This document shows, in pieces, positions 34,839 to 44,700 of a stretch of 64,000 nucleotides of DNA; the stretch's first letter is position 1, and each line of letters starts with the position of its first letter. This DNA is from Anditalea andensis (GTDB lineage: Bacteria > Bacteroidota > Bacteroidia > Cytophagales > Cyclobacteriaceae): the NCBI RefSeq assembly GCF_000714815.1, contig NZ_JMIH01000010.1:45136-109135 (forward strand). The letters are read 5' to 3'. The translations under genes and the position numbers were made by a program. The notes under the pieces are model-generated. The model was not told the DNA's origin. It ran no database searches and worked only from the letters and a program-made list of their open reading frames with translations.

Positions 34839-36392
34839 ATGAAAAAGTATCAACTATTTCGATTTACATCAGGTTTCATAGCCTTATGTTTAGTAACATT
34901 CATGAATACATCATGTAGTGAAGATGATGAACCGGTTTATGCTATGCCACAGCTTTCGCTTTCCGGTGATGATTATATGGAAGTCAGGATAGGGGAGCCT
35001 ATAGTGGTCACTTTGGAGGTAAATATGGAAGGCGGCAATGGAGAACTGCTCGTTTTTTCCGGAGGTGGCTTGTTGGACAGGGTAGCACTTCCATCTGAAG
35101 CAAGCACATTCATTTATGATGAACAGCAGGTTCCGGAGACGGCTACGGAAGGGCAGGAGTTTGAATATGAGTTTTCGGTAATCAACTCACAGAGCACCGA
35201 GTCCGGTAGAGTAAATTTGACGGTAAGTACTATAGCTTATGAACCCACCGTTCTTGGAGGGGAAACACTTTATAGGATCACTGTTCCTCAAGATGGCATT
35301 GTAGAATCAGATGTTGTGCTGGTTTCAGGCCGGAAATATTGGATTGAAGCAAGTTTAGATTTTCAACCGGGGACTACACTTACTGTCCAACCAGGCACCG
35401 AGTTGTACCTCAAGGCAGGTAATGAACCATTAACGGATATTATCATCAGGCCGGGCGCTACTGTAGACATGGCCGGAACGGCTGAAAATCCAATTACGAT
35501 CAGTTCAGATAATACATTAACAGGAGAAGCCCTTCCAGGTGACTGGGGTTTGTTTAATATTCGGGGGGATGGAGCCGGCAGCAATAGCGGAAGCATAGCG
35601 TTTGTCCGCATGGAATATGGAGGAGTGAGAAATTTTAGGCTTCAGAACGTAGGGGAACAAACTATTATCAACCATGTGCAGGTATTTAAAGCTTCCGGTG
35701 AAGGGATTATGATCACAGATGGAAATGTAAATTTAAGCCATATCGTGGCCACAGATTGCGCCTCTGGTGGGTTTAGGCTTGGAGATGCCTATGCAGGGCA
35801 AATGCAATTTGGCATTTCCATCTTATCTGAGCGTTTTGATGATAATTCTGAAGTAGATATAAGGGAAACATCCTCTGCTATTTTGGCCAATTTTTCTGTT
35901 ATTGGTCCCGGAGCAGATGCCGGTAATACCTCTGGGATACGTATGAGAGGGGCCAGCAGTGGAAAGGTTTATAATTCCATTATAGCCGATTTCCCAAGAA
36001 GGGGATTAAGGCTCAATGATAATATAGAGATTACAAACATAAACGGACCGACTGTTTTTGCCCATAGTTTTATATTTAATGTGCCCAATGACCCCTATAG
36101 GGATGATACCGGCGCCGGAAATCCTTTTAGGGGATATGTGGATACCAATGGTGTCTACCAAAATCCGTTCTTCAACAATGTAAGCGGAATGGAAAATGGA
36201 GCTCCTATTTTGACCGCCATTGAGGGAATCGGTAATGGAAGTATAATACCTTCAGCGGTGCAAAGCAGTGCATTTGATCCTTCCAGCATCGGAGGTTTTT
36301 TTACATCGGCTCCTTATGTAGGCGCTATCCGTGATGCCGGTAATGACTGGACCAAGGGCTGGGTAAAAAATCCGGACGGAAGTATCCGATAA
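34839..36392 (+). CDS. Beta-helix surface lipoprotein, copy 2 (paralogue)
   Basis: The start is set at ATG34839, which leads into a lipoprotein signal with lipobox MNTSC; the earlier in-frame ATG at 34800 overlaps the previous gene. Architecture repeats that of copy 1: N-terminal Ig-like part, TLTVQPGTELYLKAGNEPLT, ATVDMAGTAENPITISSDNTL, DWGLFNIRGD, SIAFVRMEYGGV and a C-terminal FTSAPYVGAIRDAGNDWTKGW that is almost the same as in copy 1. The two clearly arose by duplication and have diverged substantially in the middle, as expected if they bind different ligands or act as a pair. Confidence 0.75.
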   Translation: MKKYQLFRFTSGFIALCLVTFMNTSCSEDDEPVYAMPQLSLSGDDYMEVRIGEPIVVTLEVNMEGGNGELLVFSGGGLLDRVALPSEASTFIYDEQQVPETATEGQEFEYEFSVINSQSTESGRVNLTVSTIAYEPTVLGGETLYRITVPQDGIVESDVVLVSGRKYWIEASLDFQPGTTLTVQPGTELYLKAGNEPLTDIIIRPGATVDMAGTAENPITISSDNTLTGEALPGDWGLFNIRGDGAGSNSGSIAFVRMEYGGVRNFRLQNVGEQTIINHVQVFKASGEGIMITDGNVNLSHIVATDCASGGFRLGDAYAGQMQFGISILSERFDDNSEVDIRETSSAILANFSVIGPGADAGNTSGIRMRGASSGKVYNSIIADFPRRGLRLNDNIEITNINGPTVFAHSFIFNVPNDPYRDDTGAGNPFRGYVDTNGVYQNPFFNNVSGMENGAPILTAIEGIGNGSIIPSAVQSSAFDPSSIGGFFTSAPYVGAIRDAGNDWTKGWVKNPDGSIR

Positions 36393-36400
36393 TGAAAAAC

Positions 36401-36447
36401 AGGCCGGTAATTTCAGCATATTGATTTTACCGGCTTCTTTTATTTTT
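36401..36447 (+). terminator. Terminator after the second beta-helix gene
   Basis: GCCGGTAA (36403-36410) pairs with TTACCGGC (36427-36434) and a T-rich tail follows to 36447. It separates the receptor operon from the phosphoesterase gene, about 70 bases further on. Confidence 0.75.
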
Positions 36448-36515
36448 TTAATCCTAACATTTACCGGAAACCTTTTTTTCAATTAAACAACAAGGTGGAA
36501 TATAAATAATAGAGC

Positions 36516-37829
36516 ATGACCAGATGGCAAGTATGGGTTTTGATTTTAGTTTTCAAAATCCCCGGATATGGGGCATTTTCCCAGGAATATGAAAAAAATC
36601 TCCCCCCTGAAAATGCCCAGATTAGGTACAGGGCATCTGAAATACCGGACCGCATATTACTTACCATAAGCAGTGCTGATGCTAAGCAGACCACAGTTAC
36701 CTGGAGAGTCGGTTCACCATCCGATAAAGGGTCAAATAAGGGTTTATTGGAAATTTCACCCAAGGGAAAAACAGTTACGTTCTATAAAAACCCTGTTCGT
36801 TTACAGGCCATAAGTAGTGATTTTACGACATTTATGAAGGAACGGGTGATCTACCATAAGGTCATATTAAAAGACCTCATAGAGGACCAACCTTATGTAT
36901 ATAGAGTCGGTAATGGCAAAATATGGAGTGAGTGGTTTGATCTCGCCCCTATCAAAGCTAAAGAAAAAAACACCTTTAAATTTATTTATTTGGGAGATGC
37001 CCAAAATGACCTTTATCCGCTGTTTTCCAGAGTAATAAGATCGGCCAACCAAAGGGCTCCGGATGCAGCTTTTTACCTTCATGCCGGGGATCTGATCAAC
37101 CACAGCCAAAATGATTATGAATGGGCGGAATGGTTTGCTGCCGGATCCTGGGTTTTGAGCACAGTGCCGCAAATGGCCATACCCGGAAACCATGAATATG
37201 TAAAAAATGAAGAAGGGGATAAATCAGGCATCAGTCCATACTGGGACGCTCAGTTCAATTACCCCGAAAACAGTCCGGAGGGAATGAATGATAGGGCTTA
37301 TTATTTTGATTATGAGCATGCAAGGATCATTTGTCTGGATAGTAATGTAGATTTGGAATTGCAGGCCGATTGGTTGAGAAAAGTATTAGAAGATAGCAGG
37401 CAGGAGTGGCATATTGTCCTGTTTCATCACCCGGTCATATCAGGGGCTGAGGGCAGGATGAATGAAGGCGTGCTCAAAACCTGGAAACCTATATTAGATG
37501 AATACAAAGTAGATATGGTACTGCAGGGGCATGATCATATTTATGGCAGGGGCAACAATGTCAGTTCGGGCCTCGGACTTTGGGATGAACATTCCGGAAC
37601 GGTATACGTAGTCTCGGTGGCCGGCCGTAAAATGTACACGATAAGTGATCATCCCTGGATGGATAAAAAAGCCGCTAATCTGCAGACCTATCAAGTGATT
37701 TCTATAGATAAAGACCAATTGTTTTATAAAGCCTATTCCTTGGATGGCAGTTTGTTTGATGCCTTTACTTTGATAAAGCAAAAGGGAAGTATAAACCAAT
37801 TAGTAGAACAGGAGATCGAAAAACCATGA
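36516..37829 (+). CDS. Purple acid phosphatase-like metallophosphoesterase, secreted
   Basis: A 437-residue protein with a signal peptide (ending near GAFSQ), an N-terminal fibronectin-like PAP domain (about 40-135, ILLTISSADAKQTTVTWRVGS) and a calcineurin-like catalytic domain (about 150-410). Metal ligands are visible in YLGDAQND, HAGDLINH, PGNHEY, LFHHPVIS and GHDHIYGR. The family hydrolyses phosphomonoesters, including phytate in some members. Location near a phytase-receptor set supports phosphate scavenging. Its stop codon overlaps the start of the next gene by four bases (ATGA), so the broken galactosidase gene was its operon partner. Confidence 0.88.
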   Translation: MTRWQVWVLILVFKIPGYGAFSQEYEKNLPPENAQIRYRASEIPDRILLTISSADAKQTTVTWRVGSPSDKGSNKGLLEISPKGKTVTFYKNPVRLQAISSDFTTFMKERVIYHKVILKDLIEDQPYVYRVGNGKIWSEWFDLAPIKAKEKNTFKFIYLGDAQNDLYPLFSRVIRSANQRAPDAAFYLHAGDLINHSQNDYEWAEWFAAGSWVLSTVPQMAIPGNHEYVKNEEGDKSGISPYWDAQFNYPENSPEGMNDRAYYFDYEHARIICLDSNVDLELQADWLRKVLEDSRQEWHIVLFHHPVISGAEGRMNEGVLKTWKPILDEYKVDMVLQGHDHIYGRGNNVSSGLGLWDEHSGTVYVVSVAGRKMYTISDHPWMDKKAANLQTYQVISIDKDQLFYKAYSLDGSLFDAFTLIKQKGSINQLVEQEIEKP

Positions 37830-38281
37830 AAGGTGCAGCGTCCATCATTTTTTTAGGCATGTTGTTTTTTGGCTTTTTTTCAGTCAATGCACAAACTGAA
37901 GGTGGTCTTCAGGCTTATTTAAAATCCGATACGTTAACGCTGGAAAACAGCATCTTAAGACATCAGTATCTGTTTAATGGGGGAGATCTGAAGCTTTTAA
38001 ATTTATGGGATAAAAGAAGTGATAAGGTATTGGAGATAAACCGACCTCAGATTGATTTTGTTTTTGGGGGTATTTCATTGGATTCAGTGAGTTACCGGAT
38101 ACATACTGCCGAAGGCAGTGCCGGTGATCAACCCTATAAAGAAGTTGTTATAATCCAATATAGGGGAGGCTTAGAGGTGAAAAGAAGAATAAAATTGTTT
38201 GGCGAGGCCCCGGCTGTAAGGCACCAATTTGAATTTAGGGGGAAGTCTAGTGTCCTGTCTTGGGAAAGAGTCATTATATGA
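37826..38281 (+). pseudogene. GH36-like alpha-galactosidase, N-terminal fragment
   Basis: A 151-codon fragment with signal peptide (ending FSVNAQ) and part of the N-terminal beta-supersandwich domain (NSILRHQYLFNGGDLKLLNLWDK in parts, and VKRRIKLFGEAPAVRHQFEF). It stops after WERVII, where a full protein would continue through about 150 more residues to a catalytic barrel. That barrel reappears at 40527-41642. The two pieces are read as one gene split by 2.2 kb of unrelated DNA. Translation is coupled to the phosphoesterase through ATGA. Confidence 0.65.
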
Positions 38282-38558
38282 GACTATTTCTTATTAATCT
38301 TTTTCTTTTAAATTTACCTATAAGGTAGATAGCAGTGATTTTCTTCTTAAGCACATAGGGGGACGGAATATAAACCATTAGATCCTTTACCTTCTTACTT
38401 CTGTAGCGGATCCTTAGTATATCCCGTGCATAATTATCACATATTACTCCGTCATTTTGTTTCTACATTATTAGCCCGTCCCATTATAATTAAAATTAAA
38501 CTTTGTATTTTAGGATGGGGATTCATTGGCCTGGTAATCAATAAAGGGATAAATAAAA
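38282..38558. other. Left part of the insertion, non-coding
   Basis: No further galactosidase homology or transposase is visible in any frame. It probably contains the promoter of the T9SS-sorted gene. The base string ATATGAG at 38276-38282 recurs at 40537-40543 near the other junction. Confidence 0.35.
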
Positions 38559-40082
38559 ATGAAAAGTCTGTATTTTTTGATATTTGTATTTTCGGTAACG
38601 GAGACATTTGCCCAAAAAGAAGCCAATGTATGGATTACGGGCAAGGACTATGGGATTGACTTTAATTATAATAGGTTCCGGGTATTTGACAGGGAATCTT
38701 TTAGGCCGAACTTGGCAGCAGAAACTTCTGTATCCATCTGTAACAGAGAAACCGGTGAACTGCTGTTCTACTCTGACGGATCTAATGTCTGGGACAGGAA
38801 CTTCCGTATCATGCCCAACGGAAGGGATTTGATCGGCGGTCGGTTGTTTGGTCAGCACGCCCTGATTGTCCCTATGCCCGGTTCATCTGACAGGTATTAC
38901 CTTTTTACTTTGCAACGCTTTGAGGAGGATTACGGCCTTTACTATACGGTCATCGATATGTCTTTAAACGGAGGCTTGGGGGATGTCGTTCCCGGAACAA
39001 AAAACACCATGCTGCTCTCCAATCCCTTGGAAGTCCTCACCGGGACTATTCATGACAATGGTAGGGATTTTTGGGTACTGACCCATGAGGATGGCACAGA
39101 TAGGTTTGTAGTTTATCCCATCACAGCTCAAGGAATCATGCCCCCGGTTTTTTATCCGTTTGGACCAGCTTATGATGGTTCCACATATGGCGGGATGATT
39201 CAGATTTCGCCCGACCGTAGCATGATGGCTTTTAATATCAGTATAAGCCAAAATATAGATGGGCAGGTAAATGAAAGCTCTCCTTTGGAATGGTATGATT
39301 TTGACCCAAGCACCGGTGAAATCAGCAACCGTAGAGTTTTGGGAGAATTTCCATCAATCTTCACCCTACTATTTTCACCCGATAACAGCAAGCTGTATTT
39401 TGGCAGTTACAGTTCGCCTAAGCCGGCTTTATATGATTTGTTATGGCAATACGATTTGTCGGCGGGTTCTTTGGATGAAATCATCCAGTCGCTGGATAGT
39501 ACCACCTGGGGATTCAAAACATCTGACCGCTTTTCCACCCCTGTGCCATTGCCTTCCTTTAAGCTGCAACTGGCCCCTGATGGCAGATTGTATAACGGAG
39601 CCATGCCTCGTTACCCTAACGGGAATAGAGTCATACATCGTATATTATTTTATCTTGATCGCCCTAATGCCCCCCTCCGAAACGCAGAGCCCAAATTCCG
39701 GTTTTTGGATTCTCCAAATAACACTAACCTTCGTACGGATGGTTATGGTTTTGAACAGGCTTTTCCGAATTTTATGCAGTACTATTTTAACGGGCTTGAA
39801 CCCATAGACAACAGCCTTACTCCGGGGGAATGTGCCGGTATAGTACTGACAGTTTATCCGAACCCATCGGAAGACTTTGTATCCATCAAAAGTAGTATTG
39901 ACAACTGCCTTTTTCCGGCTAATATAAAGATTTACAATGCTTTCGGGCAATTTTTACAGGAAGCCAGAATCTTCAGCGAACCTTTCCCCCAAATCGACAT
40001 AAGGACGTATCCCAGCGGAGTATATTTCCTGATCATAGAGACGTTCAACCGTACCGAAGTGAAAAAGGTGATAAAAAGATAG
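38559..40082 (+). CDS. T9SS-sorted secreted protein of unknown function (within the GH36 split)
   Basis: A 507-residue protein with a signal peptide (ending TFAQ), a long region of blade-like repeats (about 20-400, with NVWITGKDYGIDFN, GRDLIGGRLFGQHALIVPM, SPDRSMMAFNISISQ and FSPDNSKLYFGSYSS) suggesting a beta-propeller, and a type IX secretion C-terminal sorting domain (about 430-507: VYPNPSEDFVSI, NIKIYNAFGQ, DIRTYPSGVYFLII). It is therefore secreted and probably anchored on the surface. It lies between the halves of the GH36 gene and is intact. No enzymatic motif is recognised. Confidence 0.8.
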   Translation: MKSLYFLIFVFSVTETFAQKEANVWITGKDYGIDFNYNRFRVFDRESFRPNLAAETSVSICNRETGELLFYSDGSNVWDRNFRIMPNGRDLIGGRLFGQHALIVPMPGSSDRYYLFTLQRFEEDYGLYYTVIDMSLNGGLGDVVPGTKNTMLLSNPLEVLTGTIHDNGRDFWVLTHEDGTDRFVVYPITAQGIMPPVFYPFGPAYDGSTYGGMIQISPDRSMMAFNISISQNIDGQVNESSPLEWYDFDPSTGEISNRRVLGEFPSIFTLLFSPDNSKLYFGSYSSPKPALYDLLWQYDLSAGSLDEIIQSLDSTTWGFKTSDRFSTPVPLPSFKLQLAPDGRLYNGAMPRYPNGNRVIHRILFYLDRPNAPLRNAEPKFRFLDSPNNTNLRTDGYGFEQAFPNFMQYYFNGLEPIDNSLTPGECAGIVLTVYPNPSEDFVSIKSSIDNCLFPANIKIYNAFGQFLQEARIFSEPFPQIDIRTYPSGVYFLIIETFNRTEVKKVIKR

Positions 40083-40110
40083 CGAACGCACACCACAAAG
40101 GTGTGCGCGC
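40082..40110. terminator. Hairpin at the end of the T9SS-sorted gene
   Basis: CGCACACC (40087-40094) pairs with GGTGTGCG (40100-40107) around an ACAAA loop, with further GCG/CGC pairing outside. It starts at the stop codon. No T-run follows, so it may act as a weak bidirectional terminator between convergent genes. Confidence 0.5.
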
Positions 40111-40145
40111 TGTAAATAGAATAAATAATGTTTATAAAATTATTA

Positions 40146-40550
40146 TTATAAATTTGAATACACCTTAATATTATTAGATATGCTTCGATCGCAACTCCCT
40201 ACCTCGGTTCCCTGCCCCTTGATTATAACTGATACCTGTCCACCAAAACTTGCCGGAGGGTTGGTAGTTACAGTAAAGTTTGAAGTATAATTGAGGGCTG
40301 AGCCTGTATCCATTGCCACCACATTAGGTGGTACTTGATGACCTTGAATAGTACAACCTGCTGCATATTCTATAATAAAAGCAATTATTGCCGCACCCGA
40401 ATTGCATCCAGATCCCACCACCGAACAAGTCCCTGCAGTGGCCCTAACCCTAAGTGTGTAGTTAGTACTTGGGGTTAAAACCGTGACTGGAACACCAGCG
40501 GAATTTAAAAGCTCAGCAGTAACATTGTGTGGTACAATATGAGTGTCCAT
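40146..40550 (-). pseudogene. C-terminal fragment of a secreted adhesin-like protein
   Basis: A 134-codon ORF whose first residues overlap the galactosidase barrel fragment on the other strand, so its start is created by the junction. The protein part (TAELLNSAGVPVTVLTPSTN, then YTLRVRATAG) looks like fibronectin/Ig-type beta strands with several Cys residues (TCSVVGSGCNSG). No signal peptide is present. It is probably the tail of a longer surface protein, cut at about 40535. I cannot name a family. Confidence 0.45.
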
Positions 40551-41642
40551 AAAGACAGTAGGATGACAGCTGCTTTTATAATGAAGGAAATAGACAAAGC
40601 TGCCGACCTGGGGTTAAGTCATGTACAGCTCGATGACGGATGGCAACAGGGACTTTCCAGGAATTCTGCCCATAAATCAGGTGTTAAGTGGGAAGAGTGG
40701 TCCAGAGAAGACTGGAACCCACATGATGAAAGGTTCCCCAACGGATTTAAAGCATTAGTGGACTATGCAAAAAGCGAAAATATCCGGCTCGGATTGTGGT
40801 TTAATCCCAGCCAGAACAACAGTTATGCCCATTGGGAGAGGGATGCGGATATCCTAATTGATTATTTCCGGAGATTCGGGATTAGTGTATTTAAAATAGA
40901 TGGGTTGTCTTTTTACGATAAGCGCTCAGAGACCAATATCAGAAAATTATTGGATAAGGTTTTTAATGCCACTTCAGGGCAGGTTACATTTAATATGGAT
41001 GTTACCGCTAACAAAAGAGCAGGGTACCATTATCTTCAGGAATATGGCAACCTGTTTCTTGAAAACAGGTATACCGATTGGGGAAATTACTACCCTTACC
41101 GTACCTTGAGGAATGTTTGGCTACTTTCCGGATATGTACCTGCTGAAAGATTACAGGTCGAGATTTTAAATATAAACAGGAACAGGGATAAGTATCATGC
41201 CGATGATCCCTTATCTCCGGAAAATACCGGTTGGCAACAAGCATTTGCTGTGGGCAGTGTTGGCCAGCCGCTTTTTTGGATGGAGCTTTCCGGTTTAGGT
41301 ACCGATGATTTAAATATACTCCAATCTGGCCTGGAAGAATATCATAGGATACTTCCTGAATTACAGGGGGCAATCGTACTGCCGATCGGTGAGGAGCCTA
41401 CCGGTTTTACCTGGTCGGGTTTTGTATGGATCAAAAACAATCAGCCGACCCATGCTTTGATTTTTAAAGGACTGACCACTGAAGATACCCACACCTTTAA
41501 TCTTCCCGGTCATATTGAAAATGTCTCTTATCTTTCCGGCGCAGTCCCTTTAGCGCTGGACGTTATGCCCGGTAAGGACAGGATAACAGTAAAATTACAA
41601 GGGAGACAGGCTTCTGTTTTTTTGAAATTGGAGCAGGAATAA
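40527..41642 (+). pseudogene. GH36-like alpha-galactosidase, C-terminal catalytic fragment
   Basis: An open frame of 371 codons from a GTG that is probably not a real start; an in-frame stop lies at 40506-40508. It contains the clan GH-D barrel: SVHKDSRMTAAFIMKEID, VQLDDGWQQG, IRLGLWFNPS, a probable nucleophile in VFKIDGLSF and NRYTDWGNYYPYRTLRN, then a C-terminal beta domain. Paired with the N-terminal fragment at 37826-38281 it would be a secreted alpha-galactosidase-like enzyme. As it stands it lacks signal peptide and N-terminal domain, so it should be inactive or unexported. Confidence 0.7.
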
Positions 41643-41675
41643 GTTAAATGTAATTTGATTTTTAAATGTCATAAC

Positions 41676-41727
41676 CTGTCCCATACCGGAGATCGGGGTA
41701 GCCTGTCCCGAATTTATTCGGGAAAAT
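41676..41727 (+). repeat. Dispersed hairpin repeat, copy A
   Basis: A unit of about 52 bases with the core GGGGTAGCCTGTCCCGAATT and a palindromic tail (CCCGAATTTATTCGGG). It lies between the convergent galactosidase fragment and the hybrid regulator gene. A near-identical copy is at 52628-52679 (minus) and a partial one at 57214-57237 (minus). Confidence 0.6.
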
Positions 41728-41772
41728 CCCACAATTGAAAAAACATACCACTGTGTGAGGCTTTCCTAAGCA

Positions 41773-44700
41773 TTACGCAGGATCAATAAGCTCCCCTTGT
41801 TTGACGGTCAACGTCATGCTCGATTTCATATAATCGCTCGGGCTAAGTCCCTTTTCTTTTTTAAATACTTTGCTAAAGTATTGCACGTCTTGGAAACCTA
41901 CCTCTGTGGCAACTTCTGCTATTTTAAAATTACCGGTTTCCAATCGGATGCAAGCTTGTTTGATCCTGTAATCTTTTATCAGGTCAGAAGGAGACATACC
42001 GGTCAGTGCTTTGATTTTCCTGAACAAATGTACCCTGCTTAATCCCAGTTGATCACCTATGGCTTCTACTGTGAGATTTGGCTGATCAAGGTTATCCTGA
42101 AGTATGGTATAAAGACGGTTTAATAACTTTTCATCATAACTGTTTGATCCGTTAATTAGATACTCAGTGGATATGCCCAGGTTTTTATATTTATCATGCA
42201 ATAATTTTCGGTTTTGGATCAAGTTCTGTATTCTTGCCATCAATTCCAGTATTTGAAATGGCTTGGAGATATAGTCATCTGCTCCTAATTCCAATCCTTC
42301 CATCTTATTCATTTGAGAGTTCTTTGCCGTCAAAAGGATTATAGGGATATGGGAAAGTTCTTTGGTGGATTTGATGGCATGGCAAAATTCATAACCGTCC
42401 ATTTTTGGCATCATGACATCACTGATGATCAGGGCCGGACCAATCTTTTTGGCCTTATTTAGACCACTTTCTCCGTTTTTGGCCGTAACTACTTTGTAAA
42501 ATTCACCCAATTGCTCCTTTAAGTACAGGCGTAATTCCTGATTGTCATCCACTACCAAAATTTTGGTCCCTGAGTCCAGGGTTTCTTTATCATTTTTTGA
42601 TTTTTCAGTGATTACATCATAATATTCAAGCGGCACGGGTTTGGTAAATTTTGTCTCTTGGATCTCCAAATTTTCCCCATCGGCAGTATCAAATGGAAAG
42701 ACCATTGTAAAAACAGTACCTTTATCCGGCTCACTTTCCACATAGATACTGCCTCCATGGATTGCTACCAATAGCTGGGTCAGGGACAATCCTATACCGG
42801 CACTATGGTTGTCTTTGCCTTTTTTGTAAAACCTGTCAAAGATTTTATGTAAATCCTCGGTTTGGATACCTTTGCCCGTATCCCGTACAGTTATTTTATA
42901 TTTTTCATTTATAATTTTTACAGATACGGCTATTTCGCCACCCTGATCGGTAAATTTAAAGGCATTGGACAGTAAGTTGAACAGGATTTTCTGTACCTTA
43001 TCAGGATCTAACAAAAGCACTGTTTCAGGTACATGGTGTAAATATAGACTTAGTTTTATCTTTTTTTGATCAGCCAACATATTAAAGCTGTCTATAATAT
43101 CCTGTAACAGAGATGCTAAAAATACAGGTTGTAAATTGAGTTGGTGATGGCCCGTTTCGATTTCCCTGATTTCCAATATCTGGTCAATAAGATGTTGCAA
43201 CCTTTTGGCATTGAAATGCAGTATTTTCAATGGTCGCTTCAACCACTTATTTTCTTCCCCCTTAATCTTCCTAAGTAAATCTTCCAAAGGAGCTATTATC
43301 AGTGTCAATGGTGTTCTGAATTCATGGGAAACATCAATGAAGTACCGGAGCTTCAAATCATGGTCATCCTTTAATTTCGTTTTTTCCAATTGCTCAATTT
43401 TAAGGACATGCTTTAGCTGGGTGCTTTTTACGGCATTATAACGGATTACAAAAAATCCCAAGATTACCAGCATTCCATATATGCCCATGGCCCACCATGT
43501 TCTCCATGGCGGTGGCAATACCACTACCGACATCTCTAGGGGCACTTCATTCCAGATGCCATCATTATTGGAGGCTTTCACTTTGAATAGGTAATTGCCC
43601 CTGGGTAAACTGGTATAGGTTACATGGTTTCTGTTATTGCCATATACCCAGTCTTCATCAAAACCTTCCAGCATATAGGCATATTGATTGGTTTCAGACC
43701 TTATATAATTTAAAGCTGCAAATTCAAAAGTGAGGATGTTTTGATAATAGGATAATGTGATAGAAGTGGATTCATGGAGGTTTCTGGACAAAATGTTTGT
43801 ATCATCTCCGGGCAATACCTTTTTATTTAAAACAAGCAGATCGGTAAACCTTACCGGTGGTATATATTCGTTATCTTTTAAGGCAATAGGGTCAAACCGT
43901 ACATAGCCATTATTTCCCCCTATCACAAAATCTCCGTTTTTGGCTATCATAAACGCTCCTTCATTCATCTCTTCCAGTGGGAATCCGGATGCAATAGTAT
44001 AATTTTTAAATATCCCTGAAGCCTTGATTTTAGTAATACCTGAAATGGTGAGTATCCATACGTTTTTATGATGGTCTTCCATTGCCCCATATACAATATT
44101 ATTGGAAAGCCCATCACCGCTGTGGATATGCTTTGCTTTATGGGTCAAGGGATTAAGAATCAATATGCCGCTGCCGTTTGTCGAAAGGTAAAAATCACCT
44201 TTACTGTCTTCCATTACATGATTAAATTCATCAATAAACAATGTATCATTGCCCACTTCAAATTGTTTGAATTGTTTGATTTCCTCTGTTTTGGGATCAA
44301 ATAGGATCACACCGTTTCCTTTCGTAGCCAATACTAGCGTTCCGTTTTTGGAAAGAAACATGCTTTTAACGGGTACGTTCTTTATGATTTGGTGGATGGC
44401 CTCCTGTCCGGGGAAACTCAAAAACTTTCTTTTTTCAGTATCAAAAAAATGCAAACCGCCACCGCTGTCCGTATTGATCCAGATCCCGCCACTGGGATCT
44501 TCTATCATACAGTTTATAATGGCGGTATGCAGAAAGCCAAAATTCACATCATCCGCTTTGGGAAAACGTTCTAAAGTTTTGGTCTGTAGGTTTACTAAGT
44601 TAAGGCCTTTTCTAAAAACACCTGCCCATAATTGATTGTGAGAATCTAGGAGTAGGGATTTTACTGTTAGACGCTGATCCCCGATAGGTACATGCTTTTC

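Noticed and set aside
38276..40543. ATATGAG at both junctions as a transposon target-site duplication
   Set aside because: Seven bases can match by chance, no inverted terminal repeats or transposase exist, and joining at the repeats does not restore the galactosidase frame. Noted only as weak.
40527..41642. The barrel fragment as an intact gene starting at GTG40527
   Set aside because: The start sits at a junction, lacks a signal peptide and N-terminal domain, and the matching N-terminal half lies upstream; a gene fragment is the simpler reading.
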